A stretch of 64,000 nucleotides of DNA from Corynebacterium kroppenstedtii (GCF_003243515.1 NZ_QFRA01000014.1:1-64000); one strand, 5' to 3'; shown: positions 33,865 through 43,974, numbered from the stretch's first letter. Notes: generated from the sequence alone by a model not told the origin. Numbers and translations: made by a program.

Positions 33865-35154
33865 CTACGACGATCCGGCGCGGTCACTTCCGCAACGAAC
33901 ATGCGGGCCTTTCTTGATTGCGTCCTCATAGATGTCGCTCAGGTGGCGCGCTGAGCTGGCCCACGAGAACCTAGAGGCGTGATCGGTGGCGTTTTCGCCC
34001 ATCGCGATTCGACGGTCGTCATCATCGCACAAAGATTGCAAGGCTGCGGCCCAGTCGGCGGGATCATGCCCGTCGACGAGGATCCCGCTGGTGCCGTCGT
34101 CGATAGTGATGGGCAGTCCACCGGCGCGCGCTGCGACGACGGGGGTGCCGGATGCTTGGGCTTCGACGGCGACGAGCCCGAAGGATTCGTTGTAACTGGG
34201 GATGGCGACGATGTCAGCGGCGCGGTAGACGCTGGCGAGGTCCTCTGGCGGGCGGGGTGCAAGGAATCGGACGATGGGGTCGACGCCGAGGTCCCGCGCG
34301 AGGTCCTTGAATTCGGTGGGTCGCGCGAGCCCGTTGCCGGATGGTCCGCCGCACATGAGGACGCGTAGTTCCTGGTCGGGGCATTTTTTCATCATGTCTG
34401 AGACGGCCCGGAGGAGCACTTGCGGACCTTTCAATCGCTGCATGCGTCCGACGAAGGCGATGACCGTGGCATGCAGGGGGACGCCAAGTTCGCGTCGGCT
34501 GCGTTCGGTTGCCCGGTCGGATCCGGGTGAGAATTGTGTGACATCGGCACCGGGGAGGACGACGTCGATGTGCTCGGGGTCAGCATCGTAGTGGAAGACC
34601 AGGTTGTCTTTGCCCGCTTCGGTATTGACGACGAGCCGATCCGCGTTGTCCACGATTTGTTGTTCACAGATGCGGCGTGATTCGGGTTCGGGGCGGTCAC
34701 CCGTGGTCAGCGCGCTGTTCTTCACCAGCGCGAGGGTGTGCGCGGTGTGGACCTGTGGGACTCGCCATAGATCGCGGAGAAGCCACCCGACCTGTCCGCT
34801 CATCCAATAGTGTGAGTGGATGAGCGAGTAGGACACTTTTTCACATTGCGCGAATTCGATGATACCGCTGATAAACGCGACCATTTGTGTGGGTAGTTCC
34901 TCTTTGCTGAACCCCTCGTAAGGGCCGGCAATGATGTTGATGAGCCGCACATTCGGCGCGAGCTGCACGATTTTCCCCTGGCTAGAGCGTGTGGCGCGGG
35001 TGAAAATATCAACCTCGTAGCCCAGAGCGCCGAGTTCTAATGAGGTGGATCGGATGTAGACGTTCATTCCTCCGGCATCACCGACCCCCGGTTGTTCAAT
35101 GGGAGAGGTGTGCATCGAAATCACGGCGATCCGGCCGCGAGGTGTAGTGCTCAT
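33865..35154 (-). CDS. mshA: D-inositol-3-phosphate glycosyltransferase MshA
   Basis: GT-B fold glycosyltransferase (GT4 family) that starts mycothiol synthesis by transferring GlcNAc from UDP-GlcNAc to 1L-inositol-1-phosphate. Motifs: IAVISMHTSPIEQPGVGDAG near the N-terminus, VGRMQRLKGPQVLL, and the C-terminal IPSYNESFGLVAVEAQASGTPVVAARAGG nucleotide-sugar site. ATG 35154 fits the family; the frame up to 35232 has no support. Mycothiol is the main thiol buffer of this group, fitting the other redox genes in the window. It diverges from the acyl-CoA synthetase gene. Confidence 0.94.
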   Translation of the reverse strand: MSTTPRGRIAVISMHTSPIEQPGVGDAGGMNVYIRSTSLELGALGYEVDIFTRATRSSQGKIVQLAPNVRLINIIAGPYEGFSKEELPTQMVAFISGIIEFAQCEKVSYSLIHSHYWMSGQVGWLLRDLWRVPQVHTAHTLALVKNSALTTGDRPEPESRRICEQQIVDNADRLVVNTEAGKDNLVFHYDADPEHIDVVLPGADVTQFSPGSDRATERSRRELGVPLHATVIAFVGRMQRLKGPQVLLRAVSDMMKKCPDQELRVLMCGGPSGNGLARPTEFKDLARDLGVDPIVRFLAPRPPEDLASVYRAADIVAIPSYNESFGLVAVEAQASGTPVVAARAGGLPITIDDGTSGILVDGHDPADWAAALQSLCDDDDRRIAMGENATDHASRFSWASSARHLSDIYEDAIKKGPHVRCGSDRAGSS

Positions 35155-35300
35155 GCTTTCAAGAGTGGATGAGATCGCCGCACCGTGCAAGCGGCACGTG
35201 GCACTTCGGCCTGGTCTGCGAAACTCTCCCACTCGTGATAGTTTTGGGTATAAAAATTTTTATCAGGGGGTAGTTCGCGTTAGGGTGAAAACTTACCTGA

Positions 35301-37055
35301 ATGTCCTCACACGAGATATCGACACCAGAAAGAACAGACATGGGAGCAACCGACGACAAAGCCTGGCTACAGTACTACCCCGATTGGACCGGCCACGAGC
35401 TGGATTATGAGGGCATGACACTGTCCACCATTTACCGCGATAACCTGGCTAAATTTGGCAACCGACCAGGAGTTTCCTTCTTCGGTGCCGAACAATCGTG
35501 GAAAGATGTCGACCAAGAAGTACGACGAGCTGCAGCCGGGCTCTACGCGCTCGGGGTGCGTCGGGGCGATCGCGTCGCGATCCTCATGCCCAACTGCCCC
35601 CAGCATGTCCACGCTTTCTTCGCCTGCATCATGTTAGGCGCGGTGCCCGTCGAGCACAACCCGCTCTACACCGCTCCGGAGCTGAAAGGCCCCTTCGCGG
35701 ACCACAGTGCTCGCATCGCCATCGTGTGGGACAAATCGGTGGAAATGGTTGAAACACTCCGCAGGGACCCACACACCGCTCTTGACACCATCGTCTCGGT
35801 AGATATGACGAAGGCCATGCCCCTGCACTATCGCATTGCCCTCCGCATCCCGCTCCCGCCGCTGGCCACCATGCGGAATAAGCTCACGACCTCCGTCGAC
35901 GGAACTGTGCCGTGGGAAACACTGGTTTCCGACGGTTTAGGTGGGGACGGATCCACCATCGAACCCTATGAGGCGGATCCCGACGACCCCGCGCTGATCC
36001 TGTACACGTCCGGGACGACGGGGGCACCTAAGGGTGCGGAGCTCCACCACCGGAACCTGGTGGCCAATGTCGTCCAGGGCAAGGCGTGGGTGCCCGATCT
36101 GCGTCCCAGCAAGGAAACGTTCCTCGTCGCGCTGCCCATGTTCCACGCCTATGGCATCACGATGAACATGCTGTTCGGCCCGTTTATTGGTGGCGCCAAG
36201 CTCATTTTGCTGCCCACTCCGGACATGAAACTCATCATGTCGATCATGAAGAAGCAAACGCCGACGTGGCTACCCGGGGTGCCCACCCTGTACGGGCGCA
36301 TTGCCCACGAGGCCGCGGAGAAGGGTATCGACATCCACGGGGTGCGCAATTCGTTCTCGGGGGCGTCGTCGCTGCCCGTGTCCACCGTCGAAAAGTGGGA
36401 AGCTCTGACCAAGGGGCACCTGATCGAGGGCTACGGGCTGACGGAGACCTCGCCGATCATCGCCGGAAACCCCATGACCGACGATCGACGCCCCGGGTAC
36501 GTCGGCATTCCGTTCCCCGACACGATCATTCGTATTGCGGACAAAGATGATTTGGACCGCACCATGCCCGACGGGGAAGCCGGGGAACTGCTGGTCAAAG
36601 GCCCGCAGGTTTTCTCTGGCTACATCAATGCCCCCGAGGCCAACGCGAAGAGCTTCCACGATGGCTGGTACATCACCGGTGACGTGGGAATCATGGAGCC
36701 CGACGGGTTCATTCGGTTGGTCGCACGGACCAAGGAAATCATCATCACCGGCGGGTTTAACGTGTACCCGCAAGAGGTGGAGGACGTTCTGAACCAGCAC
36801 CCCGACGTGGAGGACTCCACCGTGGTCGGCCTCCCGCGCGAGGATGGGTCCGAAACCGTCGTCGCCGCGATTAGCCTGGAGCCCGGCGCGGCCCTGGACC
36901 CCGAGGGGCTGAAGGATTACTGCCGGAAGTCTCTGGCCCGGTATAAGGTGCCCCGCACGTTCTACCACTTTGATGATTTGCCGCGGGATCAGATGGGCAA
37001 GATCCGCCGACGCGATGTCCGCGATGGCATCATTGAGCGGTCTAAGCAGAGCTAG
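35301..37055 (+). CDS. long-chain fatty-acid-CoA ligase (AMP-binding protein)
   Basis: Activates fatty acids with ATP and CoA through an acyl-adenylate. The P-loop motif reads ILYTSGTTGAPKGAELHHRN, the substrate motif IEGYGLTETSPIIAG, then YITGDVGIMEPDGFIRLVAR and the flexible C-terminal domain ending in MGKIRRRDVRD (catalytic Lys). ATG 35301 is the longest start; ATG 35340 is an alternative. An A/T-rich upstream run with TATAAAAA (about 35249) and a TAGGGT element could form the promoter. The exact chain length is not visible. In corynebacteria such enzymes feed lipid and mycolate metabolism. Confidence 0.88.
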   Translation: MSSHEISTPERTDMGATDDKAWLQYYPDWTGHELDYEGMTLSTIYRDNLAKFGNRPGVSFFGAEQSWKDVDQEVRRAAAGLYALGVRRGDRVAILMPNCPQHVHAFFACIMLGAVPVEHNPLYTAPELKGPFADHSARIAIVWDKSVEMVETLRRDPHTALDTIVSVDMTKAMPLHYRIALRIPLPPLATMRNKLTTSVDGTVPWETLVSDGLGGDGSTIEPYEADPDDPALILYTSGTTGAPKGAELHHRNLVANVVQGKAWVPDLRPSKETFLVALPMFHAYGITMNMLFGPFIGGAKLILLPTPDMKLIMSIMKKQTPTWLPGVPTLYGRIAHEAAEKGIDIHGVRNSFSGASSLPVSTVEKWEALTKGHLIEGYGLTETSPIIAGNPMTDDRRPGYVGIPFPDTIIRIADKDDLDRTMPDGEAGELLVKGPQVFSGYINAPEANAKSFHDGWYITGDVGIMEPDGFIRLVARTKEIIITGGFNVYPQEVEDVLNQHPDVEDSTVVGLPREDGSETVVAAISLEPGAALDPEGLKDYCRKSLARYKVPRTFYHFDDLPRDQMGKIRRRDVRDGIIERSKQS

Positions 37056-37089
37056 CGGGTTGCGGGGCTAATGGCGCGCCTGGCCGAGC

Positions 37090-38313
37090 CTAGAACCCCA
37101 CCCACACCGGCTCGGGTTCCAAACTAACACCGAAAACGTCCCGGATGTGATCCTGCACGGCGTGGGCCAGCTCGACGATATCCGCACTGCTGGCTCCGCC
37201 GCGATTGGTCAACGCCAGTGTGTGCTTCGTCGACAATGACGCAGGAGCATGGGCGTGGACTTTCCAGCCCTTCGTCAGCCCCGACTTATCGATCAACCAC
37301 GCTGCCGATAGCTTGACCCGATCGCCGACGGGGAACGCTGGCATCGACTCCGCGACATCATCACCACACCGCTGGCGGACAGCCTCACGGATAAGAGGCA
37401 GGGCGTCGGCGTCGATAATGGGGTTAGTGAAGAACGAGCCCGCTGACCAGGTGTCATGATCGCTCTCATCAAGAACCATGCCCTTACCGTGGCGCAGCTG
37501 GAGGACCGCCTCACGCACCGCGGCGGCTGGCCGTCGAGCGCCACCTTCCTGGGCCGATTCTTCCGGGGTCACGCCTAAACGCCGGGCCAACTCGCCATAG
37601 CGAAGCGGAGCCGACACTCCCCCGGGCGTCAATTGGAACTCCACAGCCGTCACCACGGCGCGCCGGGTGAACTTGATGTTCGAGTAGCGGTAAGCCAGGT
37701 CAAGGGCGTCGGGAGTGACCCACTCCTGCGCACCCGCCTCGTGCTCATCATCGCCACAATAAGTCAACAACACGCGCTGCAGCACCGAGGACACCTCAAC
37801 GCCATACGCGCCCACATTCTGCACCGGGGTCGCGCCGACCGACCCCGGAATCCCCGACAAGCACTCCAATCCGCCCAATCCCGATGTCACGGTCGCGGCC
37901 ACGAGGGCATCCCATTCGACGCCGCCGAAACAGCTCACTGTGCCTTCGTGAACGTCCATCATGACGGGTGCTAGCTGCGATTCGTCATCGTCGGGATCGT
38001 CCAAAATAGGCCGCCGGACCATCAAATGAACGGCAATCAGTTCCTCCACCGACGGGCTCTCCGCGACCACCAAGTTCGATCCACCGCCGACGACGATCCA
38101 CGGCACCTGAGCATCAACGACGGCCTTCACCACTGTGGCGACGGCGCCGGGGGTTGTTACCTCGACGACAGCGCGCGGAGTACCGCCGATGCGCAACGTC
38201 GTTAAGTCCGTGAATGACTTCCCGCGGACAACGGACACACCAACGGTCGCGTCCAGGCGCTCCAGGAGGTCATCGGTAGAATCCTGCTGCGGACTCGTCG
38301 GTAAAGAACTCAT
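37090..38313 (-). CDS. murB: UDP-N-acetylenolpyruvoylglucosamine reductase MurB
   Basis: FAD enzyme that makes UDP-MurNAc in peptidoglycan synthesis. Seen: FTDLTTLRIGGTPRAVVEVTT, the FAD-site IVVGGGSNLVVAE, LECLSGIPGSVGATPVQNVGAYG and SAGSFFTNPII with the catalytic Ser, then AAWLIDKSGLTKGWKV. At 407 residues it is longer than the usual ~340-350, with extra sequence around DPDDDESQLAPVMMDV. It converges on the acyl-CoA synthetase with a 34-bp gap. Confidence 0.95.
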   Translation of the reverse strand: MSSLPTSPQQDSTDDLLERLDATVGVSVVRGKSFTDLTTLRIGGTPRAVVEVTTPGAVATVVKAVVDAQVPWIVVGGGSNLVVAESPSVEELIAVHLMVRRPILDDPDDDESQLAPVMMDVHEGTVSCFGGVEWDALVAATVTSGLGGLECLSGIPGSVGATPVQNVGAYGVEVSSVLQRVLLTYCGDDEHEAGAQEWVTPDALDLAYRYSNIKFTRRAVVTAVEFQLTPGGVSAPLRYGELARRLGVTPEESAQEGGARRPAAAVREAVLQLRHGKGMVLDESDHDTWSAGSFFTNPIIDADALPLIREAVRQRCGDDVAESMPAFPVGDRVKLSAAWLIDKSGLTKGWKVHAHAPASLSTKHTLALTNRGGASSADIVELAHAVQDHIRDVFGVSLEPEPVWVGF

Positions 38314-38477
38314 CTGCTCAGCCTTAGTGTCGGATTGGTGGGCTGCCGTTCAGCCCCGGTTGACTCGTGACAGTACGGCCCCTCAGTCTACGATCACTAT
38401 CGACGAGTGGGTAGTACCACATCCACACCACTGCTAACGACACTTCAACCGCCCTCTCCTGCTGAACCGCACCCCCT

Positions 38478-39344
38478 ATGGACAAACCCTCGACCCCACA
38501 TGGGAATCGCCGCCACCCCAACGCTGGGACGCGAAATCTGCGCGCCCATAATGTCCGCACACCGTCGTGGAGCGGGAACGGGCCCGTCGGCACTGTGACA
38601 CGGGGAACGACAAGGATCAACCGACTTCGGCGATGTGATCGCTGGGCTGTCCATAACGCGGTCTTGCGCCGCGCGCTCCTCCATGCGGATAGGCCCCTTG
38701 CTGTGGATGTTGGTTACGGCGCGAGCTGGACAACCACCTGCGAGTGGGCCGCCCGTTTGCGCACTATTCGCCCTACTATCGACGTCACCGGCCTGGAGAT
38801 CGATCCCGAGCGCGTGCTCCCCGACCGCGATGGGGTTCATTTCGCGCTCGGCGGGTTTGAGCTGGCCGGGCTGTGCCCGCACCTGGTTCGCGCGTTCAAT
38901 GTGCTGCGGCAATACGATGTCGCGGATGTTCATGCCGCGTGGGAAACGATGCAATCCCGACTCGCGCCGGGCGGGCACATCATCGAAGGGACCTGCGACG
39001 AACTCGGCCGCCGGTGTTCCTGGATTCTTCTCGATGCCGATGGGCCCCGCACGCTGACCCTCGCATGGGATCCTTTCGACATCGAGAAGCCCTCTGACCT
39101 GGCCGAACGTCTGCCTAAAGTTCTGATTCACCGCAATGTTCCGGGCGAGCCCGTCCACGATCTGTTTACGACGCTCGACGACGCGTGGAACAGAACAGCG
39201 CCGTTTGATGTGTACGGCCCCCGCGTCCGGTGGCGAGAAGCGCTGTCCTACCTGCACCGATCTGGATTTCCTGTCGAGGCTCCGCGGCGACGAATCCGCG
39301 ATAACGTCATCACCGTTCCATGGGATGTTGTTTCGGAGGGGTGA
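38478..39344 (+). CDS. class I SAM-dependent methyltransferase-like protein
   Basis: A 288-residue protein with the SAM-binding motif LAVDVGYGASWTTTCEWAAR (motif I) and the acidic second strand VTGLEIDPERV. LRQYDVADVHAAWETMQSRL leads into APGGHIIEGTCDE, a typical methyltransferase strand pair. The family appears next to murB in corynebacteria and related genera. The substrate is unknown. It is divergent from murB. Confidence 0.78.
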   Translation: MDKPSTPHGNRRHPNAGTRNLRAHNVRTPSWSGNGPVGTVTRGTTRINRLRRCDRWAVHNAVLRRALLHADRPLAVDVGYGASWTTTCEWAARLRTIRPTIDVTGLEIDPERVLPDRDGVHFALGGFELAGLCPHLVRAFNVLRQYDVADVHAAWETMQSRLAPGGHIIEGTCDELGRRCSWILLDADGPRTLTLAWDPFDIEKPSDLAERLPKVLIHRNVPGEPVHDLFTTLDDAWNRTAPFDVYGPRVRWREALSYLHRSGFPVEAPRRRIRDNVITVPWDVVSEG

Positions 39345-39377
39345 CGTATTACCCGGCTAGCCGTCTGTAATCTCTGC

Positions 39378-40667
39378 TCAGCCCAGCCGCTCGAGTTGCA
39401 TATACGCTGGTAGAATCCCGAAAGCAGGATGGTACCCAATAGCTGTGATCCACTGGCCGATATCGACGCATTCGTCTGCGTTCACGACCTGGCATGCAAT
39501 GTGTGAACCAGGGAAATGGTTTGCGCAGGTCCTGTTGACTGCACTAGAAAGCCCTTGAATAAGTGCATCGTGCTCTGGATTTTCTACGTCGTCATCGCTA
39601 CGCGCGATAGCTACCGTAATGCAGTGCTCGGCAGCAGACCTCGCTCGCGAATGTTTCACACCAACCCACGAAACGCCGCGAAGAACACATTTCCGGAGCA
39701 CTAAACGCACCGCAGCGAGTGCAATGGCCTGATCTGTGACGGCATCGCTTCCAGCTCCGAGTGCTAGCGGCCATAAGCACGGCAACGTGTTCGAGTGAGA
39801 TACCCGGCGCGAGTTATCTGGAGAAGTGCCGCCCGAACTTGCACTATCCGTCGCTTTGCACGTTTGGCTAGTAACCGGCATTTCCGAGCGCGCTGTCCCA
39901 GCCCTCACTATCTCGACGGGAAAGTCCATCGCTGGATTCACTCCGAGTTTATCGACTACATCGCAGACGTCATGGATCACGCTGCCCAGCGGAGCAGTAG
40001 CGTCAACCTCCACGGTAAGAAGTGGTCGATCTACTGAGTCGGCGTGGACGTGCAAAGTGATGAGAGGGAAGAAAGATGCCGGTTCGATACCAATCTGATG
40101 AGCAACGCTATACGCAAGACGATCAAAGACCGTCGTGTCGCCGGTCTCACAGTTCCCCTCACTACAACGGTCCACGTAGTCACGGGTTAGGTCCCGGATA
40201 GTGGAGCCAGTGAAATACTCACACACGGCCAAGGCGAGAAGCCCCAATGGTTCGGCCAGATTCCAGGGCGGGATGTGCTCTGATAACACTGAACCAGCCG
40301 TGGTTGCACTGAGCTGGCGGGCGACCACCAGCAACGCCTCCAGGCTGTATTCGCGGAGATCATCACTGAAATCAACGACAGCGAAAGTGCCGTTCGGGAG
40401 AGCACCGCCCGTTATGCGCAGATCCCGCTGGTAGACGTAGTCCAGCACTATTTCGTCGAGAGGTGAACCACCAAGAAGCCACCGAAAATGCGTGTATTCT
40501 CGCTCAATCGTCTCAAGTGTGTGAGCACAACCTCCGGCGCTCTCGATCAAAATATGCCGTGCGGAACTCCCCGGCTTGATTGCCAGCCCGCGCGAATGTC
40601 GGGGATTGGCCAGCCCACCAGTCCAGGCAGCAATTCCCATCCACCGGACATAATCGATAACCTTCAT
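39378..40667 (-). CDS. orphan hypothetical protein
   Basis: A 429-residue protein I do not recognise. It starts MKVIDYVRWMGIAAWTGGLA and has no signal peptide or clear membrane helix. The middle contains LEALLVVARQLSATTAGSVL and PLGLLALAVCEYFTGSTIRDL, which may be amphipathic helices. There is a Ser/Thr-rich linker (CKATDSASSGGTSPDNSRR) near residue 265. Eight or more cysteines are scattered without pattern. The ribosome site is weak (AGGTA). It sits between two conserved genes, so it is probably an acquired gene. No function is proposed. Confidence 0.6.
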   Translation of the reverse strand: MKVIDYVRWMGIAAWTGGLANPRHSRGLAIKPGSSARHILIESAGGCAHTLETIEREYTHFRWLLGGSPLDEIVLDYVYQRDLRITGGALPNGTFAVVDFSDDLREYSLEALLVVARQLSATTAGSVLSEHIPPWNLAEPLGLLALAVCEYFTGSTIRDLTRDYVDRCSEGNCETGDTTVFDRLAYSVAHQIGIEPASFFPLITLHVHADSVDRPLLTVEVDATAPLGSVIHDVCDVVDKLGVNPAMDFPVEIVRAGTARSEMPVTSQTCKATDSASSGGTSPDNSRRVSHSNTLPCLWPLALGAGSDAVTDQAIALAAVRLVLRKCVLRGVSWVGVKHSRARSAAEHCITVAIARSDDDVENPEHDALIQGLSSAVNRTCANHFPGSHIACQVVNADECVDIGQWITAIGYHPAFGILPAYMQLERLG

Positions 40668-40822
40668 TACCTAAAAACCTAGTCTGCGAGACCACAGAAA
40701 CCAGCAGATATGCCCCGTAAATGCCCCTTACTCTGTGAATTTGCTGAATAGTTTTCTACAACATTCCTAAATACGGCATTTTCCCTTGCCGAGCCCCCAC
40801 GATCTCCGGTTTACTTGTCCGC

Positions 40823-41686
40823 GTGAATCGCTCTAAGTCTTCTTTGGGAAAAATCATGGTGGTCGTTATCGTGCTGGCCATCGTGGTGCTCGTGGTCGCC
40901 GAATTTGCCGCGCGGGCCTACGTGTCCTCTCACATTAAAAAGGAGCTCTCAGAGCACGCGGATGGCTCGTCGTCCTCCGCACAGGTCTCGTTCGGCACAC
41001 ACCCGGTTCTATCTGCGGTAATCACGCACAAGCTCAGCCATGTGAAGGTAGATATTCCGAACTCGCTCGACGTGACGTACCCCGACGGCACCACATCGGC
41101 CCCCGATGTCAGCGGGTACCCGCCGTCGACAATCACGATTGATAAGCTCAACATGAACTCTCACAAGGCGGGCACGCTCACGCTGGATACAACGCTATCC
41201 ACCGATTACATCGAGGCCGCGGCGCAGGGTGGGGTGACGCGAAAGAGCAGTTCAGACACCAATTCGCAGAGCGCCAGTAGTCAGGCCTACCGCCAAGCTG
41301 CCTACTCTCCTGCGGCGCAATCTATTGCCGATCGCGCTATCAAAGTCACGGCCGTCAACCCCAACCCATCGAAGGGCACCTTCAGCCTCGAGTTATCCGG
41401 TGGCCTGGCCGATCTAGAAATCAAACCCACTATCGACGACGGCGACATCACGATGAAGGTGACCAACGCGAAGTTACTGGGTATGTCGCTTCCGCAGTCT
41501 GTGGCCGACGTTCTGACGTCGCAAATTGAGGAAGCCGCCAATGTAGTAAGTAATAAGGAGCTGAAGGCGACCCATGTGGAGGTTACTAGTCGGGGCATGC
41601 GCGTGACGGAGGAAGGTCACGACGTCGGTCTGAAAGCGCTGTCGGATAATGCCAATCAGATTCTGGGAACGCAGAACGATCAGTAG
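40823..41686 (+). CDS. LmeA-family phospholipid-binding protein (DUF2993)
   Basis: An envelope-associated protein of 287 residues. A basic start (NRSKSSLGK) and one strong membrane anchor (IMVVVIVLAIVVLVVAEFAA) precede an exported domain that resembles LmeA/DUF2993: YVSSHIKKELSEHA, QVSFGTHPVLSAVITHKLSHV, then a strand-rich core and LEIKPTIDDGDITMKVTNAK. LmeA in mycobacteria binds phospholipids and helps lipomannan elongation. GTG 40823 is the start. It converges on the DUF2516 gene and overlaps it by seven bases. Confidence 0.8.
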   Translation: MNRSKSSLGKIMVVVIVLAIVVLVVAEFAARAYVSSHIKKELSEHADGSSSSAQVSFGTHPVLSAVITHKLSHVKVDIPNSLDVTYPDGTTSAPDVSGYPPSTITIDKLNMNSHKAGTLTLDTTLSTDYIEAAAQGGVTRKSSSDTNSQSASSQAYRQAAYSPAAQSIADRAIKVTAVNPNPSKGTFSLELSGGLADLEIKPTIDDGDITMKVTNAKLLGMSLPQSVADVLTSQIEEAANVVSNKELKATHVEVTSRGMRVTEEGHDVGLKALSDNANQILGTQNDQ

Positions 41687-41991
41687 CATTCGCCGTTTTG
41701 GATGCTCTTGAGCTGGGGGTGTACGTCGAACCAGTACACGCCGATGGCCACGATGCCGAAGAGCCAGATGAAGCTCCTGGTGAACAGCACGAGGAGCGTC
41801 GATACCACTAGGATTCCGAACCACTGCCACTTGGGGCGGCGATCCCCGGCCTCGAACGCGTCGGAGCGGGTGGATGCCACAACGATGGCGCCCACGACTC
41901 CCACGACGGTGATGGCTAATTTCATGGCCACCATGACCCAGCCGAGGACCATGAAAATTGTCATCATGACATGCATCGCGGACTCTCCCAC
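41680..41991 (-). CDS. DUF2516 family membrane protein
   Basis: A 103-residue protein with three hydrophobic segments (about 8-25, 28-38 and 58-85) and the conserved AFEAGDRRPKWQW loop of the DUF2516 family. It ends in WFDVHPQLKSIQ. Relatives are restricted to actinobacteria and lack a known function. Its 3' end overlaps lmeA on the opposite strand. Confidence 0.85.
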   Translation of the reverse strand: MGESAMHVMMTIFMVLGWVMVAMKLAITVVGVVGAIVVASTRSDAFEAGDRRPKWQWFGILVVSTLLVLFTRSFIWLFGIVAIGVYWFDVHPQLKSIQNGECY

Positions 41992-42027
41992 TACGTAGTT
42001 CTCAAAGGTGGCGGATTCACTGCCAGA

Positions 42028-43542
42028 CTACAGGCTCAGCACCAGCTGCGAGAGCGTGTAAATCAGCAGCCCGGCCAAGGATCCCACAATGGTGCCATTA
42101 AAGCGAATGTATTGCAGGTCCTTCCCCACCATGAGCTCGATCTTGTCGCTGGCTTCGTCGGCATCCCAGCGCTCGACGGTTTCGGAAATAATGCTGGTCA
42201 CTTCGCCCGAGAAGTTTTGCGCGATATACCGCGCAGTTCCCGTAACGCGCTCGCCCCATCGGGCGCGGAGTTCCGGGTCCGTCAGCAGCCGGTTGGCATA
42301 CAGTGAGACTTCCTCGGCGATCCTGCGTCGCACATGGGATTGCGGGTCCGATGCCATACGAACGATTTGTTCTTTCATATTGCGCCACACAGTCGCAGGC
42401 GCAGCTTGCACAGGGGCGGAGGACAGCACATCGTGTTTAAATTCCTCGACCCTGTTGATCATCTCCGGATCATGCTGCAGGTCCGACGCCCATTGATTGA
42501 CCACCCGACGCAGCGCCTGACGGGCCTCATGGTCCGGCTCCGTCTTCACCTTGTACGCGAAATCGACGACCTCCCGGTACACGCGCTCGCCCACAAGGTC
42601 GTTGATGAACCCCGGCGCCCACGACGGCGCCCGCTGGTTGAGCAACCGCGTAATGAGCTCCTCGGAATCACGCGCGCGGTCATATGCCCAGGAAATAATC
42701 GTGTCGACGACGGGCTCGGCCTTCCCCTCCGCAATGAATTGCTCCATGAGTGCACCTGCGGGCGGTCCCCAATCCGGCTCTGCGATGCGGTCGATCACCA
42801 TCGTGCGGATCATCTCGGCGGCTTCGTCATCGTCGATGCCCTCGACGATGGCAATCGTCGCGTTACCGACCTCTTCGGACACGCGCGCCGCATTGGCGGG
42901 TTCCGACGCCCACTGCCCCGCTCTGGCGGGAATGTCGGCCTTCTGAACTTTGTCGGTAATGAGCTCGGCATTGAGGAAGTTGCCTCCCACGAACCCCGAT
43001 AATGCCTCGCCAACCTGGTCTTTTTTCCGCCGAATGATCGCCATATGCGGAATGGGCAAATGCATGGGCCGCCGGAACAGCGCCGTCACGGCGAACCAGT
43101 CCGCGAGCGCCCCGACCATGCCCGCTTCGGACGCAGCGCGGATATAACCGATCCATGCGGCGTCGGAATCCTGTTCCAACCACCGGCACACGAGATAGAT
43201 CACCGTTGCAAGGACTAATAGCCCTGTGGCGATGGCTTTATATTTTTTTAATTCTCGACGGCGGCCTGCCTCATCGCTGACAGGCGGAAGGGTTTCCGAC
43301 GATGGGGCGGATGGAGGTGACGACGCCCTTAATGGTGACGACGGCGCTGACGGCGAGGGTGACGGTGCAGTGCCGCGTGGTGTGGGCGCCTGGGTGACAA
43401 CCTGTCCGCGGCGGTTAACGGCTACAGGCGTGCCGGAGGACGTGCGACGTGGCGGGTTGTCTCCAGAGGGGGCACGAGTAGGTGAATCGTTATCGGGGGA
43501 ATTGTCCGCGGGAAGGGCATGACGGGGTCGAGAATCAGTCAC
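42028..43542 (-). CDS. DUF445 family membrane protein
   Basis: A 504-residue protein. A Pro/Ser/Arg-rich disordered N-terminus (to about residue 90) is followed by a membrane helix (AIATGLLVLATVIYLVCRWL) and the DUF445 motif AASEAGMVGALADWFAVTALFRRPM with LPIPHMAIIRRKKDQVGEALSGFV. A long helical region precedes the C-terminal helix (IVGSLAGLLIYTLSQLVL), with GTARYIAQNFSGEVTSIISE and DLQYIRFNGT before it. GTG 43542 gives MTDSRPRH; the frame to 43650 lacks support. No ribosome site is seen, so a leaderless mRNA is possible. Function unknown. Confidence 0.85.
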   Translation of the reverse strand: MTDSRPRHALPADNSPDNDSPTRAPSGDNPPRRTSSGTPVAVNRRGQVVTQAPTPRGTAPSPSPSAPSSPLRASSPPSAPSSETLPPVSDEAGRRRELKKYKAIATGLLVLATVIYLVCRWLEQDSDAAWIGYIRAASEAGMVGALADWFAVTALFRRPMHLPIPHMAIIRRKKDQVGEALSGFVGGNFLNAELITDKVQKADIPARAGQWASEPANAARVSEEVGNATIAIVEGIDDDEAAEMIRTMVIDRIAEPDWGPPAGALMEQFIAEGKAEPVVDTIISWAYDRARDSEELITRLLNQRAPSWAPGFINDLVGERVYREVVDFAYKVKTEPDHEARQALRRVVNQWASDLQHDPEMINRVEEFKHDVLSSAPVQAAPATVWRNMKEQIVRMASDPQSHVRRRIAEEVSLYANRLLTDPELRARWGERVTGTARYIAQNFSGEVTSIISETVERWDADEASDKIELMVGKDLQYIRFNGTIVGSLAGLLIYTLSQLVLSL

Positions 43543-43974
43543 GGTTCTATTGTGCCAGGGCGGTAGACACGACACGCATGCGCTAACACGTGGTGCACAC
43601 GCCTCGTGTTCGTACTTGCGTCTTGCTGGATCCCCCGACCCTGCAAACATAAAACAAGGGTAATACGACAGAAAGCGGTGCGGACAGAATCCTGGGGCGC
43701 GAAGCGTCGACGCACGGAAAAACGAGCCGGTAGACGGAAATCTGCGGGGAAGCTACACCTGGAGCCCAAAAGTTGCTACTTACCCCTTTTTTGTCCTATA
43801 AACATAAAACAACGCCACCCCATGTTCACGGGGTGGCGTTGCTGGAGGTGCTCAGGATCTGCTTTCACCTAAGCGCGATATTGATTACGTTCACGCATGC
43901 ACAATTCATGCGGGGCCGTGCTGAACAGCGCTAAACCGCTCAGAACAGCACAGCTGTGTACAACGTGGCGTCTT
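43543..43974. other. 432-bp non-coding region between the sdh transcript end and the DUF445 gene
   Basis: Contains the terminator described separately and an exact 13-bp direct repeat, AAACATAAAACAA, at 43645-43657 and 43800-43812. The remaining sequence has no credible coding frame. Confidence 0.45.
43803..43841 (-). terminator. intrinsic terminator at the end of the sdhCAB-43975 transcript
   Basis: The arms CAACGCCACCCC (43810-43821) and GGGGTGGCGTTG (43830-43841) are exact inverse complements with an eight-base loop. On the minus strand the stem is followed by TTTTATG, an A/T-rich tract. It lies about 130 bp downstream of the last minus-strand gene of the sdh block. Confidence 0.75.

Noticed and set aside
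43606..43872. 88-residue plus-strand frame across the sdh terminator
   Set aside because: It runs through the terminator hairpin and has random-looking residues.
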